From NCBI GenBank assembly GCA_963710165.1, contig CAVPYZ010000004.1, forward strand, positions 434,001 through 498,000: a stretch of DNA of 64,000 nt. The letters run 5' to 3'. This document shows positions 49,774 through 63,182 of this stretch, in pieces. Under the pieces are notes generated by a model. That model was given only the letters and a program-made list of their open reading frames with translations. It did no database searches and had not been told where the DNA came from. Each line of letters begins with the position of its first letter. Positions within the stretch are counted from its first letter, which is position 1. Made by a program: the position numbers and the translations under genes. The stretch is from JACKIP01 sp963710165. Its GTDB lineage: Bacteria; Pseudomonadota; Alphaproteobacteria; Micavibrionales; Micavibrionaceae.

Positions 49774-50715
49774 ATGACAACTGCGTTTACATTTCCGGGA
49801 CAGGGATCACAATATATTGGTATGGGTAAAGAACTTGCCGAAACATTTACCGAAGCAAAAGAAGTTTTTCAGGAGGTTGATGATATTTTGTCTCAAAAAC
49901 TCTCGACAATAATGTGGAACGGTGATGAATCCGATCTGAACATGACGGAAAATACACAACCTGCATTGATGGCGGTTTCAGTTGCCGTATGGCGAGTCAT
50001 TCAAAAACAAAGCGGACAAAACCTTGACGATCTATGTTCGCATGTTGCGGGACATTCTTTGGGTGAATACTCTGCTTTGGCTGTGGCGGGCACATTTACG
50101 CTTTCTGATACGGCGCGTCTTTTAAAACTGCGCGGGCAAGCGATGCAACGCGCTGTTCCCGTCGGGCAGGGATCAATGGCGGCTATTTTAGGGTTAAGTT
50201 TTGAAGATGTTCAAAAAATTGCAGATGAAGTGTCGGGAGAGGAAAGCTGCGAAGCCGCCAATGACAATTCGGTTGGGCAAGTTGTTGTCAGCGGGCATAA
50301 GGCAGCTGTTGCCGCCGCAATTTCTCTTGCAACGGAACGTGGTGCAAAACGCGCTGTTGAATTATCTGTTTCTGCGCCGTTTCATTCAAAATTGATGGCT
50401 CCTGCCGCAAAGGAAATGCGTGATGCACTTCAAGATGTAGCGATGAAAGCGCCGTCAGTTCCTTTGGTTGCGAATATCATTGCCTCAGCGACTGACGATC
50501 CTGAGCAAATTAAAGATTTGCTGGTTAAACAAGTTACTGGAACGGTGCGCTGGCGCGAGTTGGTTTTATTTATGAAAGAGCAGGGCGTAACCAATCTGGT
50601 CGAACTTGGTGCAGGAAAAGTTTTATCCGGTCTTGCCCGCCGCATTGATAAGGAATTGGAAACAGTTTCAATAGAAACGCCTGCACAGATTGAGGCGTTT
50701 TTGAATAATGCCTAA
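49774..50715 (+). CDS. fabD: Malonyl-CoA:ACP transacylase
   Basis: Transfers malonyl from CoA to acyl carrier protein in fatty acid synthesis. The 313-residue protein shows FPGQGSQYIGMG at the N-terminus, the nucleophilic Ser in VAGHSLGEYSAL near residue 93, QGSMAAILGL, and the His/Gln region in SAPFHSKLM and VELGAGKVLSGL. The start ATG has AAGGATAAGG upstream. In many bacteria fabD is followed by fabG and acpP; here it is instead followed by fdxA, so the fatty acid cluster is split. Confidence 0.95.
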   Translation: MTTAFTFPGQGSQYIGMGKELAETFTEAKEVFQEVDDILSQKLSTIMWNGDESDLNMTENTQPALMAVSVAVWRVIQKQSGQNLDDLCSHVAGHSLGEYSALAVAGTFTLSDTARLLKLRGQAMQRAVPVGQGSMAAILGLSFEDVQKIADEVSGEESCEAANDNSVGQVVVSGHKAAVAAAISLATERGAKRAVELSVSAPFHSKLMAPAAKEMRDALQDVAMKAPSVPLVANIIASATDDPEQIKDLLVKQVTGTVRWRELVLFMKEQGVTNLVELGAGKVLSGLARRIDKELETVSIETPAQIEAFLNNA

Positions 50716-50769
50716 GCTAAAATTTAAAAAACACTTGGCTTTCGCGGCTTTGGGCGATACATAAATCTT

Positions 50770-51108
50770 ATGACATTCGTAGTGACTGAAGTATGTATCA
50801 TGTGCAAACACACCGATTGTGTGGAAGTCTGCCCTGTAGATTGTTTTTATGAGGGCGAGAACACGCTTGTAATACATCCTGATGAATGCATTGATTGTGG
50901 TGTGTGCGAGCCGGAGTGTCCGATTGAGGCGATCTTGCCGGATACGGATCCGGAAGCGCCAAAGTGGCTGGAAATGAACAGAACATATTCAGAGCAATGG
51001 CCTGTATTAACACGTCAGAAAGAAGCGTTGCCTACTGCAGAGACATTCAAAAACGTTGAAAATAAATTCAAAGATTATTTCTCCCCGAATGAGGGGGAGG
51101 GCGATTAA
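50770..51108 (+). CDS. fdxA: Ferredoxin FdxA (7Fe type)
   Basis: A 112-residue ferredoxin that binds one 3Fe-4S and one 4Fe-4S cluster. The N-terminal CIMCKHTDCVEVCPVDCFYEG and second CIDCGVCEPECPIEAI Cys patterns match the FdxA/FdII family. The C-terminal 50 residues are the usual helical extension. It ends inside the start of the following small gene by 20 bases. Physiological partners are not visible here; fdxA genes in alphaproteobacteria are often near carD, as here. Confidence 0.95.
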   Translation: MTFVVTEVCIMCKHTDCVEVCPVDCFYEGENTLVIHPDECIDCGVCEPECPIEAILPDTDPEAPKWLEMNRTYSEQWPVLTRQKEALPTAETFKNVENKFKDYFSPNEGEGD

Positions 51109-51424
51109 CCCTTCAAATCTTATATCTGATGATCTTGAGCAGCTGAAAGAGATATGGCGTCATATCTATCAAATAGAATTGCCTGCTCATGCAAAGCAGA
51201 ATAATTGGCCTGTTCATCACGATCATTGTGTCGCACGTATTATATATGATCATGTTGCCAAAGACCGCTGGGATAAGATTTGGAATAAACCAGCCATTCA
51301 TCATTTAAATGAACAGCAGCTAAAGGCTTGTATTCGCACAGCGCAGAACTTAGAAAGCGGGCAATTAAATATTAATTTATTGAATAAACAATCGCTGATC
51401 TATCGCGGTAAAATATACAATTAA
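51089..51424 (+). CDS. Conserved small hypothetical protein downstream of fdxA
   Basis: A 111-residue soluble protein that overlaps the fdxA end by 20 bases and must use a different frame. The central part WPVHHDHCVARIIYDHVAKDRWDKIWNKPAIHHLNEQQLKACIRTAQNLESG resembles a small widely distributed domain with His, Cys and Trp residues that I have seen in uncharacterised bacterial proteins, but I cannot name it. The ATG at 51089 follows a weak purine stretch; the frame begins at 51056, and a start inside the ferredoxin gene is possible. Confidence 0.7.
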   Translation: MRGRAINPSNLISDDLEQLKEIWRHIYQIELPAHAKQNNWPVHHDHCVARIIYDHVAKDRWDKIWNKPAIHHLNEQQLKACIRTAQNLESGQLNINLLNKQSLIYRGKIYN

Positions 51425-51636
51425 CATAAAATTAATCTTTTTTATTGAATTTTACTGATTTTTTTGATATATTACTCATACTTCAGCAGTTACTAAGAAG
51501 CAAACTCTTCCTTTTATTTCAATAGAATAAGGATGATTTTTAAACAGTTGAAATTGATAGTCATGCCTATTGCGATATTATGACGAGGGCATGATTTTTT
51601 ATTGGCACACATTAATATAACAGGAGATAACGATAA

Positions 51637-52164
51637 ATGGCTCATAACGATAATCAAAATCCGGCATTCAAAACTGGCACGAAAGTTGTCTATCCGGCAC
51701 ATGGTGTTGGTGAAATAGAAGGTGTGGAAACACAAACAATTGCCGGCATGGAAGTTAGCCTGTATAAAATCAACTTCTCACAAGATCGCCTTGTTCTGCG
51801 TGTTCCTGTTGGTAAGGCGCAAGCATCTGGCTTACGCGCTATCTCTAGTGAAGAGCGTATCAGCGATGCAATTACCACACTTAAAGGTCGCGCTCGCGTA
51901 CGCCGCATGATGTGGAGCCGTCGCGCACAGGAATATGAGACAAAGATTAACTCAGGCGACCCGGTATCGATTGCAGAAGTTCTACGTGATCTAAAACGCA
52001 GCAATGATGAAGCTGAACAATCATATAGTGAGCGTCAGATTTATCAATCAGCGCTTGAGCGTTTGGCGCGTGAATATGCAGCTGTTGAGAATATTACAGA
52101 AGTGGACGCATCAGATAAGCTTGAAACTCTTATGGGACGTAAGAAAGAAGCAGAAGCCGCTTAA
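51637..52164 (+). CDS. carD: CarD-family transcription regulator
   Basis: A 175-residue protein with the CarD/RNA polymerase-interacting N-terminal domain (VVYPAHGVGEIEGVETQTIAGMEVSLYKINF) and a helical C-terminal domain (SERQIYQSALERLAREYAAVENI). CarD binds the RNA polymerase beta subunit and stabilises open complexes, notably at rRNA promoters; the rrn operon lies 4 kb away in this window, which may be chance. A ribosome-binding site (AGGAGA) precedes the ATG. A terminator follows. Confidence 0.95.
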   Translation: MAHNDNQNPAFKTGTKVVYPAHGVGEIEGVETQTIAGMEVSLYKINFSQDRLVLRVPVGKAQASGLRAISSEERISDAITTLKGRARVRRMMWSRRAQEYETKINSGDPVSIAEVLRDLKRSNDEAEQSYSERQIYQSALERLAREYAAVENITEVDASDKLETLMGRKKEAEAA

Positions 52165-52191
52165 TCCCTTATAAGTCTACATTCATTATTT

Positions 52192-52216
52192 AAGCCCCTT
52201 CTTAGGGGCTTTTTTA
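52192..52216 (+). terminator. Terminator after carD
   Basis: Perfect stem AAGCCCCT / AGGGGCTT with a three- to four-base loop and six T residues; the minus-strand trkH gene ends beside it at 52226. Confidence 0.85.
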
Positions 52217-52225
52217 TATGCTGTA

Positions 52226-53671
52226 TTATGGGCGCCAAAAGCGGGGGAGGATGAGAACCATAATGGTAAATAATTCCAATCGTCCGAGAATCATTCCGAA
52301 ACTTAATAACCATTTTGCGGTGTCATTAAGGGAGGCATAATTACCAGTTGGACCAATAATAGGTCCCAGGCCGGGGCCTACATTCGCAATCGCACTTGCC
52401 GCACCGGACATGGCGGTCAGGTAATCAAGACCCGTCATAGAAAGAAGAACAGCCAGAACGGTAAAGCTAAGCGCGAAGAGAAAGAAAAAGCTCATCACTG
52501 AAAGCGGCACATCGGCGGGAATGGGTTTGCCGTTATAAAGCGTCGTATATACACCATGCGGGGTTAACAGCTTTTTGATTTGCGCGCGTGTCACGGCGTA
52601 AATAATTTGGAAACGGAATATTTTTATACCACAGCTTGTTGAGCCCGCACATCCGCCGACAACCATTAAAAAGAATAGCAAGGCAACAGGAAACGCACCC
52701 CATGCGTTATAGTCAGCATTGGCGTATCCTGTGCCGGTCATGACGGCTGTTGTGCTGAATGCGATATCCAGTAATTTATCACCGTTAAAATTATAGCCAT
52801 CATCCCAGATCATCCAGACGGACAGCAAAACAATCATGGAAAATAAAATGCTGAAAAACCATCTGACTTGCGTGTCTTTATAAAGTGGCACAGGGCGGCC
52901 ACGAATTGCTTTTAAATAAAGAACGAATGGCAATGCGCCGACGATCATAAAGATGATTGCAACAATTTCTTTTCCAGCTGTCGCATGTCCCATAAACGAG
53001 GTGTCGTATGTTGAATAGCCGCCTGTGGCGATGGTAGTCATGGCATGCGCCAATGCGTCAAATGTTCCAAATCCCGCAATAATATAACATATCATACATA
53101 AAAATGTGAGAGCGGTATAAAGATAGAAAATTGCCGCCGCCAGCTCGGTCGCGCGGGGCATGGCTTTCTCATTTTCTGATGATTCTGTACGGAATAACTG
53201 CATCCCGCCGATCCCCAGAAAAGGAAGAAGGGAGAGCGCCATAACAATAATACCAATACCGCCGAGCCATTGTAAAATAGAGCGCCATAGAAGTAGCCCA
53301 GGTGGCGCTTCTTCCAAGCCTGTAATGATAGTTGCGCCAGTTGTTGTAATGCCAGAAACCGATTCGAACATGGCATCGGTAAAACTCAATTCCAATTCAG
53401 AAAACCATAATGGCAATGCGCCAAAAATACTGAGTGTGATCCAGCTGAGAGATGTAAGAAGGAATCCTTCGCGAATACCGATTTTTAATTTTTGTGTTTT
53501 ATTCGTTAAAATAAGCAAACCTCCAAAAAAGAAGGTCGTGACCATACATATTAAGAAAACAATCCAATCATGGTGTGCAAAATAGAGATCAACAAGCAAA
53601 GGCACCATCATACTTGCAGATAGAATACAAAGAAGAATACCGATGACGTAGAGAACGGGACGAAAATTCAT
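52226..53671 (-). CDS. trkH: Potassium uptake protein TrkH/KtrB-type
   Basis: Pore-forming subunit of a potassium uptake system. The 481-residue membrane protein shows four repeated pore regions with the TTGAT-like filter elements: SVSGITTTGATIITG, TTIATGGYSTYD, STTAVMTGTGYANA and AASAIANVGPGLGP, plus the SLLPFLGIGGMQLFRTESS loop. About ten transmembrane helices fit TrkH. The regulatory TrkA subunit is not in the window. The ORF converges with carD. Its Na+ or H+ coupling cannot be read from the sequence. Confidence 0.95.
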   Translation of the reverse strand: MNFRPVLYVIGILLCILSASMMVPLLVDLYFAHHDWIVFLICMVTTFFFGGLLILTNKTQKLKIGIREGFLLTSLSWITLSIFGALPLWFSELELSFTDAMFESVSGITTTGATIITGLEEAPPGLLLWRSILQWLGGIGIIVMALSLLPFLGIGGMQLFRTESSENEKAMPRATELAAAIFYLYTALTFLCMICYIIAGFGTFDALAHAMTTIATGGYSTYDTSFMGHATAGKEIVAIIFMIVGALPFVLYLKAIRGRPVPLYKDTQVRWFFSILFSMIVLLSVWMIWDDGYNFNGDKLLDIAFSTTAVMTGTGYANADYNAWGAFPVALLFFLMVVGGCAGSTSCGIKIFRFQIIYAVTRAQIKKLLTPHGVYTTLYNGKPIPADVPLSVMSFFFLFALSFTVLAVLLSMTGLDYLTAMSGAASAIANVGPGLGPIIGPTGNYASLNDTAKWLLSFGMILGRLELFTIMVLILPRFWRP

Positions 53672-53686
53672 TTTATTATCATATAA

Positions 53687-53717
53687 AAAAAAGGGGCGTT
53701 AAGATACGCCCCTTTTA
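53687..53717 (-). terminator. Terminator of the OmpA-family gene
   Basis: Stem AAAAGGGGCGT / ACGCCCCTTTT with a six-base loop (about 53689-53716), followed on the minus strand by a T run. It lies between the OmpA-family gene (minus strand) and trkH. Confidence 0.85.
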
Positions 53718-53741
53718 AAATTATATATGTAGTCTTGAATT

Positions 53742-54632
53742 TTATTCGAAAGAGATGCTCACACGACGGTTAGCAGGCTCACGAATACCATCGGCTGTTT
53801 GAACGATCAGATCACTCTCACCACGGCTTTCCATGCGGATCAGTGCAGGATCAATACCTTGTGCAACAAGGTTGTCCATAACAGCTTGAGCACGTTTCAT
53901 TGCCAAGCGTTGGTTGTAAGAGTTAGAACCGGACGTATCTGTATGACCGATAATTGTGATTGCATTAATATCTGTACGACCATTCACTTCTGAAACAACC
54001 GCGTCAACAATGCTGCTACCTTCATCTGTTACTTTTGATCTGTCAAAGTCAAAGAATACAAGATAAACAGCATTTTCAATTTGCATCGGCTCTGTTGCTT
54101 CTATTGTCATAGGAGGCTCTGCAGGTGTTGCAACTGTTACCATTTGATCTTCAAGAATTCCGATAGCACTTAAGAAGTCATTCTTACAAGTTGAAATGTC
54201 ATCATCCTGCCAGTTTTCTTCCTGTTGCTCGATCCAGCAATCAAAACGTGCTTGGGCAACGGCTGATTGGTCAGGCATCATTTCACGTGCGCCCATATCT
54301 AGAACTTTCATCAAACGACCGCGGGCAGTGCCCAGTTCACGAACATGCTCAGGCGAAAGGTTCCAGTCAGAGATCGGCTCAGGTAATACTTGTTCACCGG
54401 AAGATGCGGCCAAACCTTTACGTGCAAAATGCAACGCATCAGGATAGTCAAACATTTCTTTCAATTCAACGTTAGAGAATTCACGATATTCTGCTGCTAA
54501 ACGCTGTGTAAACGGGCTGCCGACTGCTTGTGAGCTATTCAAAGCTTCGACTTCGCTGAAGCTGTCATAAGAACAAGCCCCCAGTGTACAAACTGTGGCC
54601 ATGCTTAGCATTAAACCTTTAATTTTATTCAT
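53742..54632 (-). CDS. OmpA-family lipoprotein
   Basis: A 296-residue outer-membrane lipoprotein: signal with lipobox CTLGAC near residue 19, an all-helical middle with Cys residues at CWIEQ and DISTCKNDF (likely a disulphide), then a C-terminal OmpA-like peptidoglycan-binding domain (YLVFFDFDRSKVTDEGSSIV, ITIIGHTDTSGSNSYNQRLAMKRAQAV, ESRGESDLIV, NRRVSISFE) with the Asp and Arg residues that hold diaminopimelate. It probably anchors the outer membrane to peptidoglycan. It has its own terminator at 53687. Confidence 0.92.
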   Translation of the reverse strand: MNKIKGLMLSMATVCTLGACSYDSFSEVEALNSSQAVGSPFTQRLAAEYREFSNVELKEMFDYPDALHFARKGLAASSGEQVLPEPISDWNLSPEHVRELGTARGRLMKVLDMGAREMMPDQSAVAQARFDCWIEQQEENWQDDDISTCKNDFLSAIGILEDQMVTVATPAEPPMTIEATEPMQIENAVYLVFFDFDRSKVTDEGSSIVDAVVSEVNGRTDINAITIIGHTDTSGSNSYNQRLAMKRAQAVMDNLVAQGIDPALIRMESRGESDLIVQTADGIREPANRRVSISFE

Positions 54633-54747
54633 TATTCTCTCCTAAATAATTCTACTATATTTTTTCAAAATTCTAATAACCTAAAGCCGCAATATACACA
54701 ACTGGTAATGCATGTAAAGAGTTATGTGTAAACACTGTTACCCCTTA

Positions 54748-55707
54748 TTAACCATCGGCGGTAATTTTTTCGATCAACTCTTCCAGCACATCTTCGGCGC
54801 GTAGATTGGGAACCTGACACGTGCCTGCCGCTTCATGACCACCACCATCATATTGCAACATTAACTGCCCTACATTTGTTTTGCTTGTACGGTTAACTAT
54901 GGATTTTCCGGTGGCAAAGACGGTATTCTGCTTATTTTTACCCCATATGATGTGAATAGAAATATTTGTTTGAGGATAAAGGGCATAAACAACGAATCGG
55001 TTTCCTGCCCAAATTGTATCTTCTTTACGATAGTCCAGAATAATTAGATTTTTATGAACGGTTGCACATCTTTGTATCTGTTCGCGAAATTTGACCTGAT
55101 GTTCATAATATAGATCGACACGTTCTTTTACATCCGGAACGGCCAAAATCTCTTCGATGTTTTGATGCTCTCTACATGTATCAATCAACTTCATCATTAG
55201 TTGATAGTTGGAAATATTAAAATTACGGAAACGTCCTAAGCCGGTGCGCGCATCCATTATAAAGTTAAGAAGGGGCCATCCCTCCGGATTTAAAATTTCA
55301 TCTTTTGAAAATTGGGCCGAATCGGCCTTGTCTACGGCCAGCATAATTTCTTCCGAGATTTGTGGAAATGTTTCTGCGCCGCCAAAATAATCGTACACCA
55401 CGCGCGCAGCAGAGGGCGCGGCCGCATCTATAATATGATTGTCTTTACTACTATCAACGCGTTCGACTTCACTCGCATGATGGTCAAATGCCATATAGAC
55501 ACCGGGAACATAGGGTAGATTTGTTGTAATATCATCCTGACCAACATCGATAATACCGTCTTGCATGTCTTTCGGATGGGCAAAGGTTACATCATTTATC
55601 AGGTCTAGCTCTTTCATTAAAACGGCGCACACAAGACCGTCCATGTCACTCCTTGTTATAAGTCTATATTTTTTCGAGGTATCAATTTTTTCAAGAGCAG
55701 TAGGCAT
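54748..55707 (-). CDS. DHH-family phosphoesterase
   Basis: A 319-residue soluble protein of the DHH/DHHA1 superfamily (nanoRNase, exopolyphosphatase and RecJ relatives). N-terminal metal sites are visible in RLITRSDMDGLVCAVLMK (DxDG), FDHHASEVE (DHH) and AVDKADSAQ; the C-terminal DHHA1 domain ends QYDGGGHEAAGTCQ. Substrate is not predictable from this alone: candidates include oligoribonucleotides, cyclic dinucleotide products and polyphosphate. It is isolated, minus strand, with the long rrn leader region upstream. Confidence 0.85.
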   Translation of the reverse strand: MPTALEKIDTSKKYRLITRSDMDGLVCAVLMKELDLINDVTFAHPKDMQDGIIDVGQDDITTNLPYVPGVYMAFDHHASEVERVDSSKDNHIIDAAAPSAARVVYDYFGGAETFPQISEEIMLAVDKADSAQFSKDEILNPEGWPLLNFIMDARTGLGRFRNFNISNYQLMMKLIDTCREHQNIEEILAVPDVKERVDLYYEHQVKFREQIQRCATVHKNLIILDYRKEDTIWAGNRFVVYALYPQTNISIHIIWGKNKQNTVFATGKSIVNRTSKTNVGQLMLQYDGGGHEAAGTCQVPNLRAEDVLEELIEKITADG

Positions 55708-55976
55708 TTTGTGAAGTCTCTATTTTATTTTTGTTTGTTAATAAAAATTATCTTAAAGATGTGAGAGATAAGGTGCAAGTCTTCAAGTAATGACTTCGAC
55801 ACTTAATAAGTACAAAACTATTATCACTCATAATTGTATAGATTTTTTTATCAAAATTTATTCTTCTTCGTTTGTGTAAGCCACAATTTGAACGTATCTA
55901 AACATGTTAAATCTGATGGCTATCCTAATGTTTTATTGCTTAGCTGAAAAAAATTAAAAAAACTTTAAAAAAGGGT

Positions 55977-56005
55977 TTGACAGTTTTGGCTGTTCTACGT
56001 ATAAA
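55977..56005 (+). promoter_or_regulatory. rrn promoter P1
   Basis: TTGACA (55977-55982) and TATAAA (56000-56005) separated by exactly 17 bases; both are near consensus. An AT-rich stretch (A-tracts at 55947-55970) directly upstream fits an UP element. This is the strongest promoter visible in the region. Confidence 0.8.
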
Positions 56006-56072
56006 CGCCATCTCGGGTCGGAAACGAACTTTGAAAAGCTTTGAAAAAAGCAAATAAAAGATTGAAAAAGAC

Positions 56073-56101
56073 TTGACACTAAATGCCGATTAAGATAGTT
56101 T
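56073..56101 (+). promoter_or_regulatory. Possible rrn promoter P2
   Basis: A perfect TTGACA (56073-56078) is followed after 17 bases by TAGTTT (56096-56101), a poor -10. TAAGAT also occurs but at the wrong distance. Function is uncertain. Confidence 0.4.
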
Positions 56102-56426
56102 TCACAAGCTTTCAAAAAGCATTGAAATTTTAAAAGGTCATATGAAGTTTTCATGTGTTCCTCCTTTTTGCGCGCTAGTGCAGGCGGGGAAAGTTTATTG
56201 AACATCGTAGATTTAAATAGAAAAGATACATAGACGGTAAAGTCATATATGTTGAGTACACTTAATATATTATGACCTGTTCTGTTTTATGTATCACTAC
56301 TATGACGCATAATATACAAGCAGGTCCTTTGCACTTCTCTGAGTTATTCAGTTGGAGTGTCTTAGGACACTTCAATTTCTTTGTTAGCAATAACAAAATT
56401 AATGAGTGATTTTTTGAGATGAGATC

Positions 56427-57914
<1,488 letters not shown>

Positions 57915-58040
57915 AAGGTTGTATTTGGCATTTAGTCCAATTTATTGGGGCTTTGCCGTCTTTGTATCTTTTCTGTTTAGATTAATGATAAGAAAAATTC
58001 CGGGTCCGTATTGGCTCTTGGCCGATTGCCGGATCAAAAC

Positions 58041-58117
<77 letters not shown>

Positions 58118-58128
58118 TTTGTTAATTA

Positions 58129-58204
58129 GGGGCCGTAGCTCAGTTGGTAGAGCGCCTGCTTTGCAAGCAGGATGTCGAGAGTTCGAATCTCTTCGGCTCC
58201 ACCA
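58129..58204 (+). tRNA. alaT: tRNA-Ala (TGC)
   Basis: 76-base cloverleaf with encoded CCA. Acceptor stem GGGGCCG/CGGCTCC (one G-U), anticodon loop TTTGCAA giving anticodon TGC, T-loop TTCGAAT. It lies 11 bases after tRNA-Ile in the spacer. Confidence 0.97.
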
Positions 58205-58595
58205 TTTCTTCATGTAAGTATCTTATCGGATATTTACACGAGGAAATATTCCTCGTTTCTTATACATCGTAAATAGGTAATGAAATGATATAGTAATATT
58301 CTTGCCCGTGCGGCGTTATACACCGCACATATAGAACCAGCAAGAATATCTATATTGATTTGTCTGGTATGACTTCTCTCTCGGCGACCGTTAGCCTGGT
58401 CGCTTGAAGTCATGCAACTCAACAGACAAGTCAAGACATCAACATAATATTTGTTCAACATCCCCTTTCATGTGCAAACGTGAAAGTAAGTTGAACAAAA
58501 ACAATGTCTAACAAAAAAAACTGAGTAATCACGTAGCTAGCTTGTCTGCCGACCTGCTAGTATTCGTAGTGGATTTATCCCTACGCGTGATTTAA
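58205..58595 (+). other. 16S-23S spacer, 3' part, rich in hairpins
   Basis: After tRNA-Ala, 390 bases hold no gene but several strong stems: CGAGGAA-ATA-TTCCTCG (58240-58256), a long imperfect stem with inner GCGACC/GGTCGC around 58350-58440, and TTGTTCAAC/GTTGAACAA enclosing CTTTCA/TGAAAG (58451-58499). The last 25 bases (TACGCG...TTTAAATTCAAG) pair with the sequence just after the 23S 3' end (GCTTGAATTTAAATCA...CGCGTA), the expected RNase III processing stalk. Confidence 0.7.
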
Positions 58596-61392
<2,797 letters not shown>

Positions 61393-61504
61393 TAAATCAT
61401 TAGCGCGTAGCGATAACATCACTATGTACTGATTGCAGTTTTTTTAAGCGACACAATTAGTTGATACCAACTACAAATCTATATCAATTTCAGTAATCTT
61501 TGAT

Positions 61505-61622
61505 GATCTGGTGATTATGGCGCAGGTGAAACACCCCATCCCATTCCGAACTGGATCGTGAAACCCTGCAGCGCCGATGGTACTTTGTCTTAAGGCACGG
61601 GAGAGTAGGTCGTTGCCAGATC
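61505..61622 (+). rRNA. rrf: 5S ribosomal RNA
   Basis: About 118 bases. GATCTGG pairs with CCAGATC at the ends; the internal GGTGAAACACCCCATCCCATTCCGAACTGG is the typical alphaproteobacterial 5S helix II/III. A 13-bp perfect outer stem, CAGTAATCTTTGA with TCAAAGATTACTG (61490-61502 and 61624-61636), is the processing stem. Confidence 0.92.
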
Positions 61623-61673
61623 TTCAAAGATTACTGAAACATATTTCTTACCTGTTTATGAGTATTTTAAATT

Positions 61674-61701
61674 AAGTCCCTCTTTTGAGGGGCTTTTTTT
61701 A
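61674..61701 (+). terminator. Terminator of the rRNA operon
   Basis: Stem AAGTCCCTC / GAGGGGCTT (one G-U pair) with loop TTTT and seven T residues, about 50 bases after the 5S gene. Confidence 0.85.
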
Positions 61702-61715
61702 TATTTGATAAGCTG

Positions 61716-62342
61716 ATGAAAAAATTAATAGACATTCCTGACATACATATAGATTTAGAAACATTATTATCTCAGGATAAATTGTTCTCTAAGTATGATA
61801 TTTCATTATCTGATATATCTTGGCGCATGTTTGAACCAGACTTTCAAGGATTGACGCGCACGTTACAAAGTCAGCAAATATCTTATAAAGTAGCTAATAT
61901 TCTCTGGGATCGCCTCAAAGATTTAGTTGAGGGGAACGTAACACCTGAATTTTTCTTGTCTCTAGATGAGAAAACGAGAAAATATACAGGCTTTACGCGT
62001 CAGAAATCAGGTTATATGAATAATTTGTGTAAACTTATTCTAGAAAAAGAATTTAATCCTAATGAATGGTCTCATTTATCTGACCATGAAATAATAGAGA
62101 AAATTACATCTTTAAAAGGCTTTGGCTTGTGGAGTGCTCAGGTTTTTATGCTTTTTAGCCTTGGACGTAGGAATATATTACCAGCTAAGGATTTAGTTTT
62201 AGATAACGCATTACAAAAGATGTTTCAACTTAATGAGCGACCCAGCTATGAAAAAGTATTAGCTTTGACAAGTCGATGGGAAGGACGCTTAAGTGCTGTA
62301 ACCCTATTACTGTGGCACTTATATATTGAGAAAAAGATATAG
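61716..62342 (+). CDS. DNA-3-methyladenine glycosylase II (AlkA-type, HhH-GPD)
   Basis: A 208-residue base-excision repair glycosylase of the helix-hairpin-helix GPD superfamily. It has the AlkA-type core LTRTLQSQQISYKVANILWDRL, hairpin LKGFGLWSAQVFMLFSLGRRN, and the loop ILPAKDLVLDNALQ with the catalytic Asp (in PAKDL). It lacks the N-terminal domain of E. coli AlkA and the 4Fe-4S cluster of Nth, so it is the compact bacterial type that removes alkylated purines. The ATG at 61716 follows the rrn terminator by 14 bases, so its promoter probably lies in or near that terminator, or it is transcribed by readthrough. Confidence 0.9.
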   Translation: MKKLIDIPDIHIDLETLLSQDKLFSKYDISLSDISWRMFEPDFQGLTRTLQSQQISYKVANILWDRLKDLVEGNVTPEFFLSLDEKTRKYTGFTRQKSGYMNNLCKLILEKEFNPNEWSHLSDHEIIEKITSLKGFGLWSAQVFMLFSLGRRNILPAKDLVLDNALQKMFQLNERPSYEKVLALTSRWEGRLSAVTLLLWHLYIEKKI

Positions 62343-62365
62343 AGCTATATTTTTAAACTCTTTTT

Positions 62366-63004
62366 ATGGTACTGATTTTAACTATGGAATGTATTTCGAT
62401 TTCTTCGCAGATAAATGTTCGTCAGAAATTCTTACTGAATAAAATACCGTCGCAAAAAAGAACGCTTTTCGCAATGTGTGGTATTCCCGGGGCGGGTAAA
62501 AGCACTTTCGTTGCTGAAGCATTAAACCGTCAGGTGTTTTCACAAGATGCTTTCATATTAAACCCTGATCATGTCATGAAAACTTTACCGGAATATAAAG
62601 CCTGTCTCCATGGAAATGGTGCAGAGATAGCTTTTACGAAATGGGAAATGCCTGCACGCGAGCTTGCTTATAGTATGTTTAATGCAGCCGTTGCAAAGCA
62701 ATTGGATGTCATTATTGATATGGGCTGTGTGAGGGAAGAAGATTTAAATAATATCCTGAATTGCAAACAGCACGGCTATTATATTGATATGCATTATATA
62801 TATTGCCCTGTTGATGTAGCGGCAAAGCGTCTTGGAACGCGTGTGCGCCATACGCCGATTGACATGTTGCAAAGCAGACAGAAAATGTTAGAGGCGCTAT
62901 TGCCACAATATCGTATATTGTCAGACCAATTTACACTATATGATAATTCAAATCTGAAAAATCCCTTCTGTGTTATTACTCATGAAGACAGAAAAGCAGG
63001 ATAA
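62366..63004 (+). CDS. P-loop kinase, zeta-toxin-like
   Basis: A 212-residue protein with a Walker A motif GIPGAGKSTFVAEA near residues 39-52 and a downstream region (SQDAFILNPDHVMKTLPEYK, then VIIDMGCVREEDLNNIL) typical of zeta-toxin-like and small kinases that bind nucleotide-sugar or nucleotide substrates. The C-terminus is short. A toxin role needs an antitoxin gene next to it; none is seen, since the neighbour is a glycosylase 23 bp upstream. It may simply be a housekeeping kinase. The start could be 62366 or 62384. Confidence 0.7.
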   Translation: MVLILTMECISISSQINVRQKFLLNKIPSQKRTLFAMCGIPGAGKSTFVAEALNRQVFSQDAFILNPDHVMKTLPEYKACLHGNGAEIAFTKWEMPARELAYSMFNAAVAKQLDVIIDMGCVREEDLNNILNCKQHGYYIDMHYIYCPVDVAAKRLGTRVRHTPIDMLQSRQKMLEALLPQYRILSDQFTLYDNSNLKNPFCVITHEDRKAG

Positions 63005-63014
63005 CTTTTCCATG

Positions 63015-63042
63015 TTCTGGCAGCATAGCTGCATAACCAGAA
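63015..63042 (+). terminator. Nested hairpin after the kinase gene
   Basis: TTCTGG/CCAGAA enclosing GCAG-CATAG-CTGC, followed ten bases later by CTCTTTTTG. It may end the kinase transcript or belong to the cold-shock gene leader (63005-63182), which is otherwise without recognisable features. Confidence 0.5.
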
Positions 63043-63182
63043 TAAGCTTGCTCTTTTTGTCTAAAAGTGGTTTTGTATCGTTATTACTACAAGACTACTC
63101 TACTGCTTTTCTTTCTTATGAATGACGACAGCAAGACGAATTTTGAAGTGCTGTACATTTATAACTAACGAAAGGATTTACA

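Larger units (their letters stand above)
55708..56426 (+). promoter_or_regulatory. rrn: rRNA operon promoter and leader region
   Basis: This 719-bp AT-rich region has no convincing gene. The promoters annotated separately lie at 55977 and 56073. Downstream, the leader has a hairpin at 56352-56375 (TTGGAGTGTC/GACACTTCAA, one G-U pair) and one at 56380-56397 (TTTGTTA-GCAA-TAACAAA), both likely antitermination or processing elements. Several short TTGAAAA/CTTTCAAAA repeats occur between 56025 and 56130. Nothing else is recognised in 55708-55970. Confidence 0.6.

Noticed and set aside
62366..63004. Zeta-toxin/antitoxin system
   Set aside because: No antitoxin-like gene is adjacent; the upstream neighbour is a DNA glycosylase, so only a kinase-like call is supported.
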